From Tannerella sp. (GTDB lineage Bacteria; Bacteroidota; Bacteroidia; Bacteroidales; Tannerellaceae): a DNA stretch of 64,000 bases. How positions within the stretch are numbered: the first letter of the stretch is position 1; every line of letters begins with the position of its first letter. Under the pieces are notes generated by a model. It did not search any database, was not told the DNA's origin, and saw only the letters and a program-made list of their open reading frames with translations. The stretch covers positions 40,298-104,297 of the forward strand of contig JAITMM010000237.1 in the NCBI GenBank assembly GCA_031277335.1, read 5' to 3'. Below are positions 1 to 11,686 of the stretch, one piece after another. The position numbers and the translations under genes are program-made.

Positions 1-1
1 G

Positions 2-388
2 ATTTATGCCTATGGAGCAGTGGATTATAAGGGTAACAAAGTTTTGTATTATCTTGTTTCGCGGGGAGACTTGGAACATATAGATTCGGTGTCTTACGGA
101 ATCGGGGGTATCTTTATTTTTACGCATCCGCAGCATTACGAGACATTGTATGAGCCTGAAATTGTAGCGAAGATTCTGGAAGAGTATGCGGTAACGGAAT
201 GGTCTGCCAATATCGGTCTGTTTTATGTGCCTTTTATTTCGATTCCGATGCATCTGTCCAAGTTTCTGAAAATGTTCGAGAGTACGGTTTTCAACGAATC
301 CATTATGCGACGCAAGGAGGAACTGAAAAAGGAGTATGCCTTGAAAAACTTGACTATTAGGAGATTACTAAACTTTAATTCGTTTTAG
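2..388 (+). CDS. Partial CDS (5' end outside window), uncharacterised phage protein
   Basis: Open frame from base 2 (IYAYGAVDYKGNKVLYY...) to TAG at 386-388. Confidence 0.6.
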   Translation: MYAYGAVDYKGNKVLYYLVSRGDLEHIDSVSYGIGGIFIFTHPQHYETLYEPEIVAKILEEYAVTEWSANIGLFYVPFISIPMHLSKFLKMFESTVFNESIMRRKEELKKEYALKNLTIRRLLNFNSF

Positions 389-391
389 AAT

Positions 392-709
392 ATGAAATTG
401 AGTTGGCATGACATATATGGCTTTGTTGTAATGTTTATTCTGGGCGGTTTGGGGGCGTTGGTACGGTATATGAACCGGTATCGGGTTATCAAGTCGTGAT
501 GGCATTTTACGGGCGAGATTATGACTGGTTGCTTTGTCTCGTGGATTTGCGGTATCATAACACAGGAATATACGGAGTTTACGGATAAGATGGTCTTTGC
601 ACTTTGCGGTATCTATGGCTTTGCGGGTATTACGCTGTTCAATTTGATTATTGATGTGATTCGGCTTCGGCTGATGAAGGGAGAGGGGGAAGGCAAAGGT
701 AAAGGCTAA
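392..709 (+). CDS. Putative holin-like small membrane protein (one in-frame TGA read as Trp)
   Basis: ATG at 392; MKLSWHDIYGFVVMFILGGLGALVRYMNRYRVIKSWWHFTGEIMTGCFVSWICGII..., several TM-like segments; directly upstream of an M15 endolysin-like gene. Confidence 0.6.
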
Positions 710-777
710 GGCTAAGGCTAAGGCTAAGATAAGACGAGAGGTTAAGGATTAAAGAATAAAAAAGAAAGGAGATTTAT

Positions 778-1140
778 ATGATAACGGCAAATTTTTTTAA
801 AGAAAGTGAGTTTCAGCGGTGTGTACCTGCATGTTCTTTACAGGACATGGATCAGGAGTTGATGAATAGGCTGGACTTACTTCGGGAGAAGGCGGGGATT
901 CCGCTTGTTCTCAATAGCGCTTACCGTTCTGTGGCGCATGAGAAGAAAATGGGACGGGCAGGAACGAGCGCCCATACGTTGCGCGTGGCTGTGGATATTC
1001 GTTGCGGTACGGATGCTAATCGCTTTAAGATTGTCAAGGCGGCTATCGAGTTAGGATTTGCGCGGATAGGAATTGCAAAAACGTATTTGCACCTGGATAT
1101 CTCTACACGCCATACACAGGAAGTTGTTTGGCTTTATTAG
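778..1140 (+). CDS. Peptidase M15-like endolysin
   Basis: Motif LVLNSAYRSVAHEKKMGRAGTSAHTLRVAVDIRC typical of D-Ala-D-Ala carboxypeptidase M15_3 folds. Confidence 0.75.
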   Translation: MITANFFKESEFQRCVPACSLQDMDQELMNRLDLLREKAGIPLVLNSAYRSVAHEKKMGRAGTSAHTLRVAVDIRCGTDANRFKIVKAAIELGFARIGIAKTYLHLDISTRHTQEVVWLY

Positions 1141-1385
1141 AAGTGGAGGATTAGGCGAAAGGCAAAGGCAAGAGGCAATAGATTTCTAATTTTTACAGAA
1201 TTAACATAATTTACATATTTTGGGGATTTTGGTTTACAGATTTGGAAAGATAAGACAATTACGAATTAGGAAACAGGCAAAGGCTAAGACGATATGTGTA
1301 GAGTTTAGAGTATAATTGACAATTGACAATGAAACTTGTAACGATTAAACGATTTAACAGTTAAACGATTAAACAATTATAGAGT

Positions 1386-2117
1386 ATGGATTTGAAGGAA
1401 TTTTCGGAAGGGTTTGATTCTTTGCTTGACAGTTACAAGTTGAAGAATACGTTTGGGGAGGATGAGAATCTTTTTACGCTCAAACTGGATGAGTATGAGA
1501 AATCTCTCTTTCTTACACAGACACAGGAAGAATTGGTTTATGCCTTTTATACGGGCAAGAATCCGTTGAATGAATCTTATGAGCGGACGGAAGAGATGCG
1601 GCGCTATCTGGCATCGTTGAACAGGACTATTATTGTCAGCGGTAAGGATTTGGTTGCTACCAGCAAGGGGGCTGCTCCTTCTTCCGTTATTGCCAATATC
1701 AAGGACGACAATATAAAACGTCTGATGTTTATTACGCTGGAACAGTGTCAGTTGGATGATCCAGAGGATGAGTGTACCGACGGTACGTGGGTGGATGTTA
1801 TTCCGGTTAAGCGGGATATTTATCCGAACTATCGCAGAAATCCTTTCCGTACTGTGAGGGTGTTCCGTATTGACGAGGCTTTTGACCGCGTCGAACTGAT
1901 TTATAAAAAGCCGATTAAGGCTTATAAGGTTTCGTTTCTGTCGCGTCCCACGCCTATCATACTGGAAGATTTGGATTATGTGAGCATTGACAGTTACTAT
2001 AAGGCTATGGAGTGTATGTTGCCCAAGATTTTGCATAACAAGATTTTGGAGGCTGCGGTTGCCAAGGCTTATGCTTATCTGGGAACGAGGAGTACGCAGG
2101 GGACTAAAGAGGAATAG
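1386..2117 (+). CDS. crAss-like ring/neck structural protein, paralogue of 15677..16444
   Basis: N-terminus FSEGFDSLLDSY...LDEYEKSLFLTQTQEELVYAFY matches FENGFNILYNNI...NSYEKSFFLTKAQEEIVKNYF at 15.7 kb; C-terminal RPTPIILEDL vs LKPIILEDL. Confidence 0.65.
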   Translation: MDLKEFSEGFDSLLDSYKLKNTFGEDENLFTLKLDEYEKSLFLTQTQEELVYAFYTGKNPLNESYERTEEMRRYLASLNRTIIVSGKDLVATSKGAAPSSVIANIKDDNIKRLMFITLEQCQLDDPEDECTDGTWVDVIPVKRDIYPNYRRNPFRTVRVFRIDEAFDRVELIYKKPIKAYKVSFLSRPTPIILEDLDYVSIDSYYKAMECMLPKILHNKILEAAVAKAYAYLGTRSTQGTKEE

Positions 2118-2238
2118 ATGAAGGCAAAGGCTTAGGCAAAGTGTTTAGTGTGTAGAGTATAATTGATAATGAATTTGAAGAACTAAACGGTTAGACAATT
2201 GAATTTTGAATTGATAATTATTTTAAAAATTTAGATAT

Positions 2239-3126
2239 ATGAAAAAAATTTTTGTTTTAGTGAGTTTGTTTATTGTCTTGATGTTTGCTTCGGGACAGAA
2301 TATTACGCAGTTTACCATGAATGGAACTGCACCTGCAACTACGGTACGGGAAGGAGATACCGTGGAAATTATTACCGGGATTAATCCGGGATTGCTGTTG
2401 TTTGATAGCGTGTACTACCTGATTGATGAACATTTAACCGACACGCCGGATACGCTGCTTGTGATGACGGGAGATACGGGTTATCTTGTTGCGGATTACG
2501 GGGTTTATGATTCTCTGTTTATCGTGGCTGTTGCACGGGATACTTCGCTGCTTTTAGACCCGGAAGTGTATGTTCGGAATTTTGTGCCGCGTGAATTGAC
2601 TGTCTATCCAAAAATCAAAATAACGGAATTTTATACCGGGTGAGCGCCACAGGGTCATTTGTGGGATACGGATACGGTTACTTTTATTGGAAACGAAGTT
2701 GTCCTGCATGTGGAGACAAATGAATCGGAGATTGTGCCCTACGGAACAGTTAATTATATATGGTACAGATTGCCTAAACTGTTTGGGGATTTGCCGGTAT
2801 CGTACTCATCTTTCATTGCGGAAGATTTTTCAGGATGGAACGGCGTGGATGTGGACTATGAAGTAACAGTTACGGATGGAATAGATACTGTCCGGCGTGT
2901 CTTTACTGTATCGCATACGGCGTTGTATAATGGTCATTATGTTGTTGGTAATAACTATGTTGCAGATGGTTCCGTTATCGGGGCTGTTGGCGGTATCCGG
3001 GTTAATGCGGACAATGTTGCTCTTTACAGTATAAATGGACAGTATCTGGGCATTTTCAAACGGGGATGGCATTCGCTTGGACGCGGGATTTATGTTTCTG
3101 CTTTTGGAAAAGTGGTAGTTCTTTAG
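2239..3126 (+). CDS. Secreted protein with signal peptide and C-terminal T9SS type-A-like sorting domain (one TGA=Trp)
   Basis: MKKIFVLVSLFIVLMFASGQ signal peptide; C-terminus NVALYSINGQYLGIFKRGWHSLGRGIYVSAFGKVVVL; TGA at 2641 joins two ORF fragments in one frame. Confidence 0.6.
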
Positions 3127-3243
3127 TGTGTAGTGTTTAGAGTGTAGAGTTTAATGAATAATTGACAATTGACAATGAACATCTAAACGATAAAACAACT
3201 AAACGACTAAACATTTACAAATTAAACGATTAAACATTTTATT
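3127..3243 (+). repeat. Intergenic repeat cassette
   Basis: gtgtagtgtttagagtgtagagttta - aattgacaattgacaatgaa - aaacgataaaacaactaaacgactaaac...attaaac. Confidence 0.75.
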
Positions 3244-3714
3244 ATGAAGTGGATTATTAAGTTTTTACTTTATTTGTGGCAACTGCCACAGATTTTATTG
3301 GGTGAGATTGTATGGTTTTTCTGTTTGTGGAAAAACCGTATTGTAGATTTGAAAGTTAAAAGTAAGGAATATCCATCTGTGGATGCTTCTGTTCACGTCT
3401 ATAATCTACGAAACAGTAACAATATTACTGGCTTCTCGATGGGACGGAGGATATTTCTATTCTATAATGAGGTACTCGCACGGGAAAAATGAAAGACGGA
3501 ATACAAGGCAATGCAGCGGAGATATATTACGCATGAATATGGTCATAGTATTCAGTCCTGTTATCTTGGTTTTTTCTATTTTATTGTCATAGGACTTCCT
3601 TCCCTGTTCTTTACGGGATTTAATAGCGCACAGGCTAAACGGATGTATATGGAACGATGGGCTGAAAGATTGATTCGGGATGTGGTATTGGAAGACGTTG
3701 AGGAACCGCCTTAA
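3244..3714 (+). CDS. Membrane protein with HExGH motif (minigluzincin-like), one TGA=Trp
   Basis: MKWIIKFLLYLWQLPQILLGEIVWFFCLWKN...ITHEYGHSIQSCYLGFFYFIVIGLPSLFF; fragments 3244..3492 and 3511..3714 are in the same frame, separated only by TGA. Confidence 0.65.
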
Positions 3715-3751
3715 CACCTCTCCACCTACCCCTCTCCACAGGAGAGGGGAG
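3714..3751. repeat. REP-like palindromic GC-rich element (intergenic copy)
   Basis: cacctctccacctacccctctccacaggagaggggag; inverted repeat cctctcc/ggagagg; similar to copies at 5011, 57134 and 57185. Confidence 0.7.
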
Positions 3752-3818
3752 TAAGAGAAAGTTTATGGGATTTACAGGTTGGTAGTAAATGGATTAAGAA
3801 ATTTAGAGAGTTTAAGGT

Positions 3819-6800
3819 ATGAGTTTAGCGAGTGGAAAGTGTCCGAATAAATCTTCCAAGGAATGGAAGGATTTGATTGGGAAGCATGGCGAAAAGGTAA
3901 CGTGATTGCTTTATGTTTCCAATGGTTTTGATATTCCAAGTATGGAAGAGGCAGAGCGTATGTTGGAACGGGTGAGGGAAAGTAGTTCTCTGCCCGGTCG
4001 GGAATCGTCGTTTTCGGAAGAGAGGGAGGCGGAGTTTATGCGGCGTTTGGGCATTGCAGAGACTGAACTTTCAAAATACGGGGAACAGTATAATAACGCT
4101 AAAACGCTTGATGAGAAGCAGGAGGTTGCCAGAAGGATAGATGAAGTTCTTGGCTTTTTGACGGGTGAGATGCCTTTTGGAATGACAAAGGAAAGTATTA
4201 TGGCTTCGCCTTATTATGAAGAAGGAAATGAAGATTCAAAGGGTTTTTATGATCCGAAAGACAAATCTATGACTTTGAATATCGAAGAGAATGAAGGTTA
4301 TAAAGACTATTTGAACTCCTGATTGCATGAAATGACGCATTTTACATTTGACAATAGCGTTGTCAAGTTAAAACGTAAAATGTTTTACAATCTGCTTTCT
4401 GAAAAAACAAAAGTTAAAATGAAACAACTATTGGAAGAAATGGGGCATAAAAATCTAAGTTCTGAAATGGTTGTAGAAGAGTATTTTGCGCATACATTTG
4501 GAGAAAGTATGGAAATAAAATCTTTATCAGAAATATTTAATGAAAATAATTTCTTATCTTTGCTGGAAGAAAACATGCCAAATGAAATTAAAGATACATT
4601 TAGACAAATTATAAAAACGATAAAAAATGGAAATGGTAAAAAGATGTACTTGGATAAACGGGAAACAACGTTTAGAAGCAGTACCACGCAAAATGATAAT
4701 TATCCGCAACGAATTGTGGAAGAAGATGGAGAAGGAATTGGAACGTCCGTTAACAGAGGCGGAAATAGACGATTTGGAGAAACAGGCATGGGAACTGTAC
4801 CCGAAACAGTATCCGGAGGATTACAAGGAATATCAAGAGGGAAAGAGAAATTCCAAACCGGAAGTTCCCTGGAGAGAACAGTTGGCGGCTATTTTCAACG
4901 AGGATTAGAAGAAGAAGGTTTAGATCCCGACGATACTTTTTCGGATGATAATACGGTCATGGATGAGGCTGATTATCTGGAATTGGAACGGGAGTTTAAA
5001 GAAATATTTGACCTCTCCCCCTACCCCTCTCCACAAGAGAGGGGAGCAGTATCGGGTGAAAGTAGTTTTTATTATAATGTAGCAGCGCCTCAAAGACCTA
5101 TTCGGAATGATTTTGAAAATGAACTTGATTATCAAGAGGCTACAATTATTTACAATCGAAATCGTGAGATACAGAGAGAGATTGAACGATTGGATAGGGA
5201 AACAGGATTTGAAAGTGTATTCTATGAGACAATAGAGGACTACATAAAACAGAATAAAGATTATATTCATGTTCAAGAAAACAGCATAACAAATATTGCA
5301 GGGGCTTTTAATAGAAGAACTAAAAAAATAGAATTTATATTGCCAAATTTATATGATGATTATTTATCTAATCGAATAGAAGAAGTTTATATGCATGAAT
5401 TTGTTCATGCAGAATTATATTCAAGTCTATATATTGATTTGGTTGATCGTCTTAATAAAATGATTGAGGATTCTCCAATAGATATTCAAGTAAAATTTGG
5501 AGATTATCTTTCGGAAAAAGGATATAAAGTATTTACTACTTATATGATTGTCGATGAAATGTTAGCATTTTCAATATCCGAAACAGCATGAAGAAATGGA
5601 AATTCATTGCAGGATTTAATACAAGGTAAAATAAATCCTTTATCTTTGCACTCAAAATTAATAGAAGAATTTAAAGGATTAGAAAATCTTATAGAATTAT
5701 TTTTAAAATCAATAAAAAATGGAAACAGTAGGTATTTGGGTTTCATACAAAGAGGGAGATCATTATTATATGAGAATCCCAAAGAAGGAAATGGAGATAG
5801 GAACAGAGTTGCAACGAGAACACAGACCTCAGACGGATGAGGAACTCAATATGATTATGCAAAAAGCACAGGAAATTTACAAGGAACGTTATCCGGAAGA
5901 AGCAATACCTTATTATGAAGAGAGGGAGCGGAGGAACAAACTTCTATCGAGGATGAGCAATCGTCAATAGAAAATGGAAACAGTAAATACAACAGTCAGC
6001 TTTATGAACGGAGAACGTTATTGGATAACTCTTCCGAAGAAACAGGACGAAATAACCCGGCGCCTTATGGGTGAAAAATTGCCGGAAACAGACGAAGCGC
6101 TCAGTTCAATAATGAAGGAGGAACTGAGGTTTTACAAGGAACAGTATCCGGAAGAAGCGTCAAGTTTTTACAAGAATCGGGCATAGATACAAATAATAAA
6201 ATGGAAAAGGTTTTGAACTCCCCGACCAACAGCAGAAATCCCGCTGACGTGGCTTTCGGCTTACCTGAAAATCAGGCGCAACAGGAAAATTCAAAACCTA
6301 AAAATGAATCCAATTCAGACATCAAAAGTACAAATAATTTCTCGAATGAGGAAGTAAAAGCCACAAGAAAACTTCGGGATAGCATTATTGGTATCTTGAA
6401 GGAATTGGGTGTGGGCGTTGGTACATTGGAACGTTTTGAGGAGTTTATCGGGGGTGCTGCCATCACGGGTTTATTCGATCCGGATGCTACCAAGCGCACG
6501 GCTAACGGTCTATTGGAACTGATTCGCGTTGCACAGGGAGAAGCCGGTGAACAGGCGTTGCCGGAAGAATTTGCGCATCTGTTAGACATGATTCTTTCGG
6601 ACAAGTCGAATCCGCTCTACAATCGCCTGACCAATCTGATTAACGGAAGTCCCGAACTGGTTGAACAGATATTGAATGAAGAAGAGGGCGGCTTTGAACG
6701 GTATAACAATCTGTATGGCGGCGATACTATCCGTTTGGCAGCCGAAGCGCGTACCAAACTGATTGCACGTCATCTTGTCAATAATCAGTCCATCAGCAAG

Positions 6801-9800
6801 GCTCCGGAGATAACGCGCTCGCTATTGTCGCGTATCCTTCAATGATTCGAGCAACTGTTTTCCAAAATACTTAAAACGCAACTGGAACGGGACAGGATGG
6901 AGGCTGACGAAGCTGCCAATCGCTTTACGCTTGAACTGATGGACAGGAAAGTGAAATTGGAGATTGATTTAAATGATCTTAAAGGCAAAGGCAGAGGGAT
7001 TATGTATCAGGCTAAGAAATCATTGGACAAGGCTTATGTGATGCTGGAAAAACTGCGCTCCGGAGAGTTGAAAAAGGAGAAAATAGCAAGAGCCAGCGGC
7101 AGGGCTAATCCGACGGATACGGCACGCCGCAAAGTGATGGTTACGGATATAATGAAAACCATTGAAGATTGAAGGACACTCGGTCGGGAAGATGGTACTA
7201 ACGGGATGATTGTCCTTGCTTTTGAAGGCGCCATAGAAGAACTGAACGATGTTATCAGCCGTCTCGAAGAAATAGCCCGGAATTATGAAAACGAAATAGA
7301 CCCGCAAGTGATGAACGAAATTGCGGGTATATTGAGGGATATGTATCAGTATGTCAATTACTACAAGGATTTAATCAGGGATATGAACGACTATATCGCT
7401 ACGACGGAATTTGACGATCCGGAAACAAAGCAGGATTTGGAAAATGTCAGGGACAATCTCCTCATTATGACAAACAGCGTCGAATCGAAATACAACAATA
7501 TGGGAAAGCCGCTTTTCAAGCAGTTTATCAAGCCTTATCTTGCAGAGATGGCGAGACAACAAAACATGAATGACGATAAGTTGGAGGCATACATGGAAAA
7601 GATATTGACAACCGCAGAACGGGACGAGAGTTTCTATGGCACGATGTGTACGGCAATGGCAAATTCCCGGAACGATATTCTGCGCATATTCGATTTGCCT
7701 GTCAAGCAGATGAAAGACAAGGCGCGGATGGAAATAGAAAATATCATGCACCGGCTGGCAAAAGCGCAGCAGGACTTGGAAGAAGCGGGAGAAAATACCG
7801 GTTTTCTTGCGGAACGGGACAAGAACGGTTTGCGTACAGGACGCCATATTCAAAGAGTTGATACCAAACGATATAATGATGATCTGACAAAATACGGGAC
7901 GTCTCTTATAAATGGAAAAAAGACTTATGAAGAACGGCAGGAACTTGAAAACGGGTGAATTGCGGAACATACAGACGAGAATGGAGAACCGCGTACCGAT
8001 TTATATGCAACCGAAGAATATAAAAGACTGAGTGCAGCGCAAAAGGCATATTACGACGCATGAGTGGAAGTGAAGGACAAGATGGATTCCTACCTGCCGG
8101 ACAGTCGCATTCTGAAAGGCTGGGATGATAAAAATAAGCGTATGCAAAAAGGCTTTTTACCTCAAAAGAGAAAGAGCAAATACGAACGGTTAAAAGGAAA
8201 TCCGCTTCGGAACATGAAGGAAAATATTCGGGAAGATTTCAGTTTTATGGAGGATGAGGATCAATACGGCGACGCCAGCGGAATAGAAGATTTTGCCGGA
8301 CAGGAATATCATTTGTTGCCCGTTTATTACAACAGCAGGCTTGGAAGGAACAAGGACGGTAAAGTTGTTCCGGAACTGATAGAGCAGAATTTGTCCGAAG
8401 ACTACACGACCATGCTGATGGAATATGCGAACATGGCTGTGATGTACAACAAGATGGGCATGATAAACAATCTGATGGAACTGGGCGGCAACCTTGTCAG
8501 GAATATCAGGGTAAATGTTCGGTGAGGAAACAGGAATATTTCGGAAAGACTTTCGGAACTGGGGCAGTCGGCTATCCGTAACCTAACCAAAAATGATGAT
8601 ACCAATATCAATAGGAAGTATCAGCATTTCCTACGGATGCAGGTTTACGGGAAAATGATAAAGCAGGAGACTATTGGTAAATTCAATCTGACCAAGAGCG
8701 GAGACTTGCTGATGAAATATACGGCTTTGAATACTTTTGCACTCAACTTCCTGGGTGGCAGCGCGAATATTCTCATGGGTCGCGTGCAGCAACGTATCGA
8801 AGGTTTTTCCGGCAAGTATTTTACAAACAAGAATCTATATAACGCTTCCTATCAGTACAAGAAGTTTCTGGCTGACTTTATGAAGGAGACAGCATCGCGT
8901 CGTCCCCATACGTTTGCCGGTTTATTGATGCGTAAGTTTGACGTAATGCAGAATTTTGGCGAACAGGCGCGCATGACGGAAATGAATAGGCGTGGTGCAT
9001 GGCGATTGCTGAACAGCCGCAATCTTTTCTTCCTGAATACGATGGGCGAACATTTTCTCTATACACGCACGTTTCTTGCATACGCGGATACCATCAAACT
9101 AACGCTGAACGGTAATCCAATCAAACTTGTAGATGCTTTCGAGATGAAAAAGATAAACGGTATTGAAGAACTGGCGATTAAGAAAGGGGTCAAGAATGAG
9201 GACGGGAGCGATTTCACGGACGCCAATATCAACGATATTTCCCGTACCGCCGCGGACATCAACCAGAAACTGAACGGTATCTATAACCGGGATGACGTGG
9301 CTGCCGCACAGTATTATGTGCTTGGACGCATGACGGCTATGTTTCGCAAGTGGATACCGACTGCGCTGCAACGTCGGTTTGGAAAGGAACATTACAATTA
9401 TATTACCAATGAAGTAGAAAAGGGATTTTACAACAGTTTCTTCAATGACTTTATCTGGCAGAGTATCAGGGATATGAAGAACGGACAGTTTAGACTTGCA
9501 TCTGCATGGAGCAGGTTGGACGACAATACGAAAGCAGGCGTCCGGGCGGCTCTTGCGGAGATGGGTATCTGGGCGTTTGCAGGGTTGTTAATGCCGGTTA
9601 TCTTTGGGGCTTTGGGATGGGATGACGATGATGACAATGATTCCTGAATAAGGAATTATGTTGTCTATCTGTCCACGCGACTGACCAACGAAATTGGCGT
9701 AATGATGCCACTGGGTTTTCTAAGGGGAGATTCGATGTATTCGGAATTGAAGAATATAAGACAGTCTGCCATGGCGCCAATCAGTTACATGGATAAATTA

Positions 9801-9965
9801 GTTAAAATATTCTCTATCGGAGACTGGTCTAAGGAGTATGTGCAGGGCACGTGGAAAGGTTGGAACAAAGGGGTTGTGAATACTATCAAGGCTATGCCTT
9901 ATGTCAATCCTATCAAGAGGGCTATGGATCCGGAACAGGCAGCGTCGTTCTATCGGGCGTATTAA
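3819..9965 (+). CDS. Large multidomain protein: two HExxH metallopeptidase-like modules, linker region, long helical region and membrane-like C-terminus (polyvalent/cargo type)
   Basis: Single frame of 2,048 codons free of TAA/TAG with several TGA; motifs WLHEMTHF (4323) and HEFVHAELY...DEMLAF (5394..5570); C-terminal GALGWDDDDDNDSWIRNYVVYLSTRLTNEIG. Continuity through 4627..4908 and 5592..6200 is questioned by alternative-frame ORFs. Confidence 0.65.
4627..4908 (+). CDS. Small +1-frame ORF A inside 3819..9965
   Basis: MEMVKRCTWINGKQRL...ERPLTEAEIDDLEKQAWELYPKQYPEDYKEYQEGKRN; paralogous to ORFs at 5719 and 5974. Confidence 0.4.
   Translation: MEMVKRCTWINGKQRLEAVPRKMIIIRNELWKKMEKELERPLTEAEIDDLEKQAWELYPKQYPEDYKEYQEGKRNSKPEVPWREQLAAIFNED
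5011..5046. repeat. REP-like palindrome embedded in coding sequence (translated LSPYPSPQERG)
   Basis: acctctccccctacccctctccacaagagaggggag. Confidence 0.75.
5719..5970 (+). CDS. Small +1-frame ORF B inside 3819..9965
   Basis: METVGIWVSYKEGDHYYMRIPKKEMEIGTELQREHRPQTDEELNMIMQKAQEIYKERYPEEAIPYYEERERRN; stop TAG then ATG of ORF C after 3 nt. Confidence 0.5.
   Translation: METVGIWVSYKEGDHYYMRIPKKEMEIGTELQREHRPQTDEELNMIMQKAQEIYKERYPEEAIPYYEERERRNKLLSRMSNRQ
5974..6186 (+). CDS. Small +1-frame ORF C inside 3819..9965
   Basis: METVNTTVSFMNGERYWITLPKKQDEITRRLMGEKLPETDEALSSIMKEELRFYKEQYPEEASSFYKNRA; same domain as ORF B. Confidence 0.5.
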   Translation: METVNTTVSFMNGERYWITLPKKQDEITRRLMGEKLPETDEALSSIMKEELRFYKEQYPEEASSFYKNRA

Positions 9966-10274
9966 TTTTAGTTTGTAGTTTGTAGTGTGTAGAGTTTAGA
10001 GTTTAGTGGAAAGGCGAAGGCTTAGGCGAGAGGCTAAGAATTTTGAACTTATTTCTGAAAATATTACAGCGATTGTAATGATGGTACGGGATTAGCGGGG
10101 TTGGCGTAACTTTGCAGCCCGGAAGAGGTTTATTTAATTGACAATGGACAATTAGGCGGAGACTTAGGCAAAGAGTATGGAGTTTAGTGGATAATTAACA
10201 ACTAAACAATTAAACGACTTAACGGCTAAACAATTAAAGACGATTAAACAATAATAAAGATAGGAGATTGGGAT
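9966..10274 (+). repeat. Composite intergenic repeat cassette
   Basis: gtttgtagtgtgtagagtttagagttta, aaaggcgaaggcttaggcgagaggc, aattgacaatggacaatt, aactaaacaattaaacgacttaacggctaaacaattaaa, in order before the next ATG. Confidence 0.7.
10107..10114 (+). promoter_or_regulatory. Candidate Bacteroidetes -7 box (TAACTTTG) upstream of scaffold/MCP genes
   Basis: ggcgTAACTTTGcagcc matches TAnnTTTG; no convincing -33 TTTG at about 19 nt. Confidence 0.35.
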
Positions 10275-11489
10275 ATGGACGAATTTGACGACAATTTCGG
10301 TATCAGTATAGTTACCGAAGGAGGCGAACCGAATAACGATTCGGCGCCGGTAGAAAAGGAAAAGGATAATTTTTCGGTATTGATGGATACTTCTTCCTGA
10401 AAAATGGAGGATGAGACGGAACAGCCGGAAGAGAAAGAGGAAACAGGGTCGGATAGCGATGAGACGGAAGATAGTCCGGACGCTTCGGAAAGTGCAGAGA
10501 ATGCAGTATCTACGGAGCAGGACGATAAAAAAACTCAGGAGAAAGTAGCTAACACACAGGGTGAAGATAAAGGCGAACAATCTCCTAAAACAAATTTATA
10601 TTCTTCCATCGCCAAAGCCCTCAAGGAGGACGATATTTTCACCCTGGAAGACCTTGATACTGAAAAAATACAGAGCGCGGACGATTTTGCAGATACTTTT
10701 AACCGTGAGATTGAAAAGAAGGTGCAGGAGCGTTTTGACGAGACGCAGAAGAAGATTTACGAGGCTATGAATGCCGGAATGACCGGCGATAGCATCCGTG
10801 AGTTTGAAGGCATGATCAATCAGTTGAATGCCATTAGCGATGAAACTCTTGCAGGTGAAGACTCACAGGCTGAAAAATTGAGAACGGATTTGATTTTTAC
10901 GTATTTTTACACCAAGGGATTTGACCAGGCAAAGGCGCAAAAAATGACCCGCAAAAGTATAGACGCGGGAACGGATGTGGAAGACGCCAGGGATGCGCTC
11001 GAAGAACTCAAAACACATTACCGTGGCGAATATGACAGGAAGATTGAGGAGACACGCAAGGCTACGGAAGATAGACGCGCAAGAGAGCGCGACATGAGCA
11101 AAAATATAGAAAAGAAAATTTTGGAAACGGAAGAGCCTGTAAAAGGCGTTAAACTGACGGCTACGGAACGGAAGGCTGTACTGTCCCAATTCAAGGATTA
11201 TGTGGATAAGACGGACGGGAAGGAAAACAGCGTTCCGCTGAATGCAATTGGCAAATACGCAAAGGAGAATCCGATAGACTTTCAATATAACCTGAATATC
11301 CTGTATTATCTGACTAATGGATTCAAAGATTTGTCAAAGGTTTTATCGAAGGAGAAGGCGAATGTTAAGAAGAGTGCGCTGTCGGACTTGGAACGTATCA
11401 TACGGAATCCGGCTTCGGGTAATGGTGCGGAACTCGACTTTGGCAATGACAGGTCTGCGGAATCGAAGTATAACGTTGTATTCGATTAG
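10275..11489 (+). CDS. Acidic coiled-coil protein immediately upstream of MCP, putative capsid scaffold (one TGA=Trp)
   Basis: MDEFDDNFGISIVTEGGEPNND...MDTSSWKMEDETEQPEEKEETGSDSDETED...; position next to MCP. Confidence 0.55.
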
Positions 11490-11686
11490 GCGGAAGGCTA
11501 AGGCAAAGGCGAAAGGTGAAAGGCGAAGTGTTTAGTGTTTAGAGTGTAGAGTTCAATTGAACTTGGCACATTAAACTTTAAACTTTGAACATCGAACCTT
11601 GAATTTTTAATTCGTAATTGTCAATTATTCTGTTGTTTCCAAAGTGTTAAGTTATTGATTTTGAACCCAATTAAAATATATTGAAA

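Noticed and set aside
1377-2036. 219-aa antisense ORF
   Set aside because: Fully opposite the ring-protein gene; low-complexity composition; same codon-bias artefact.
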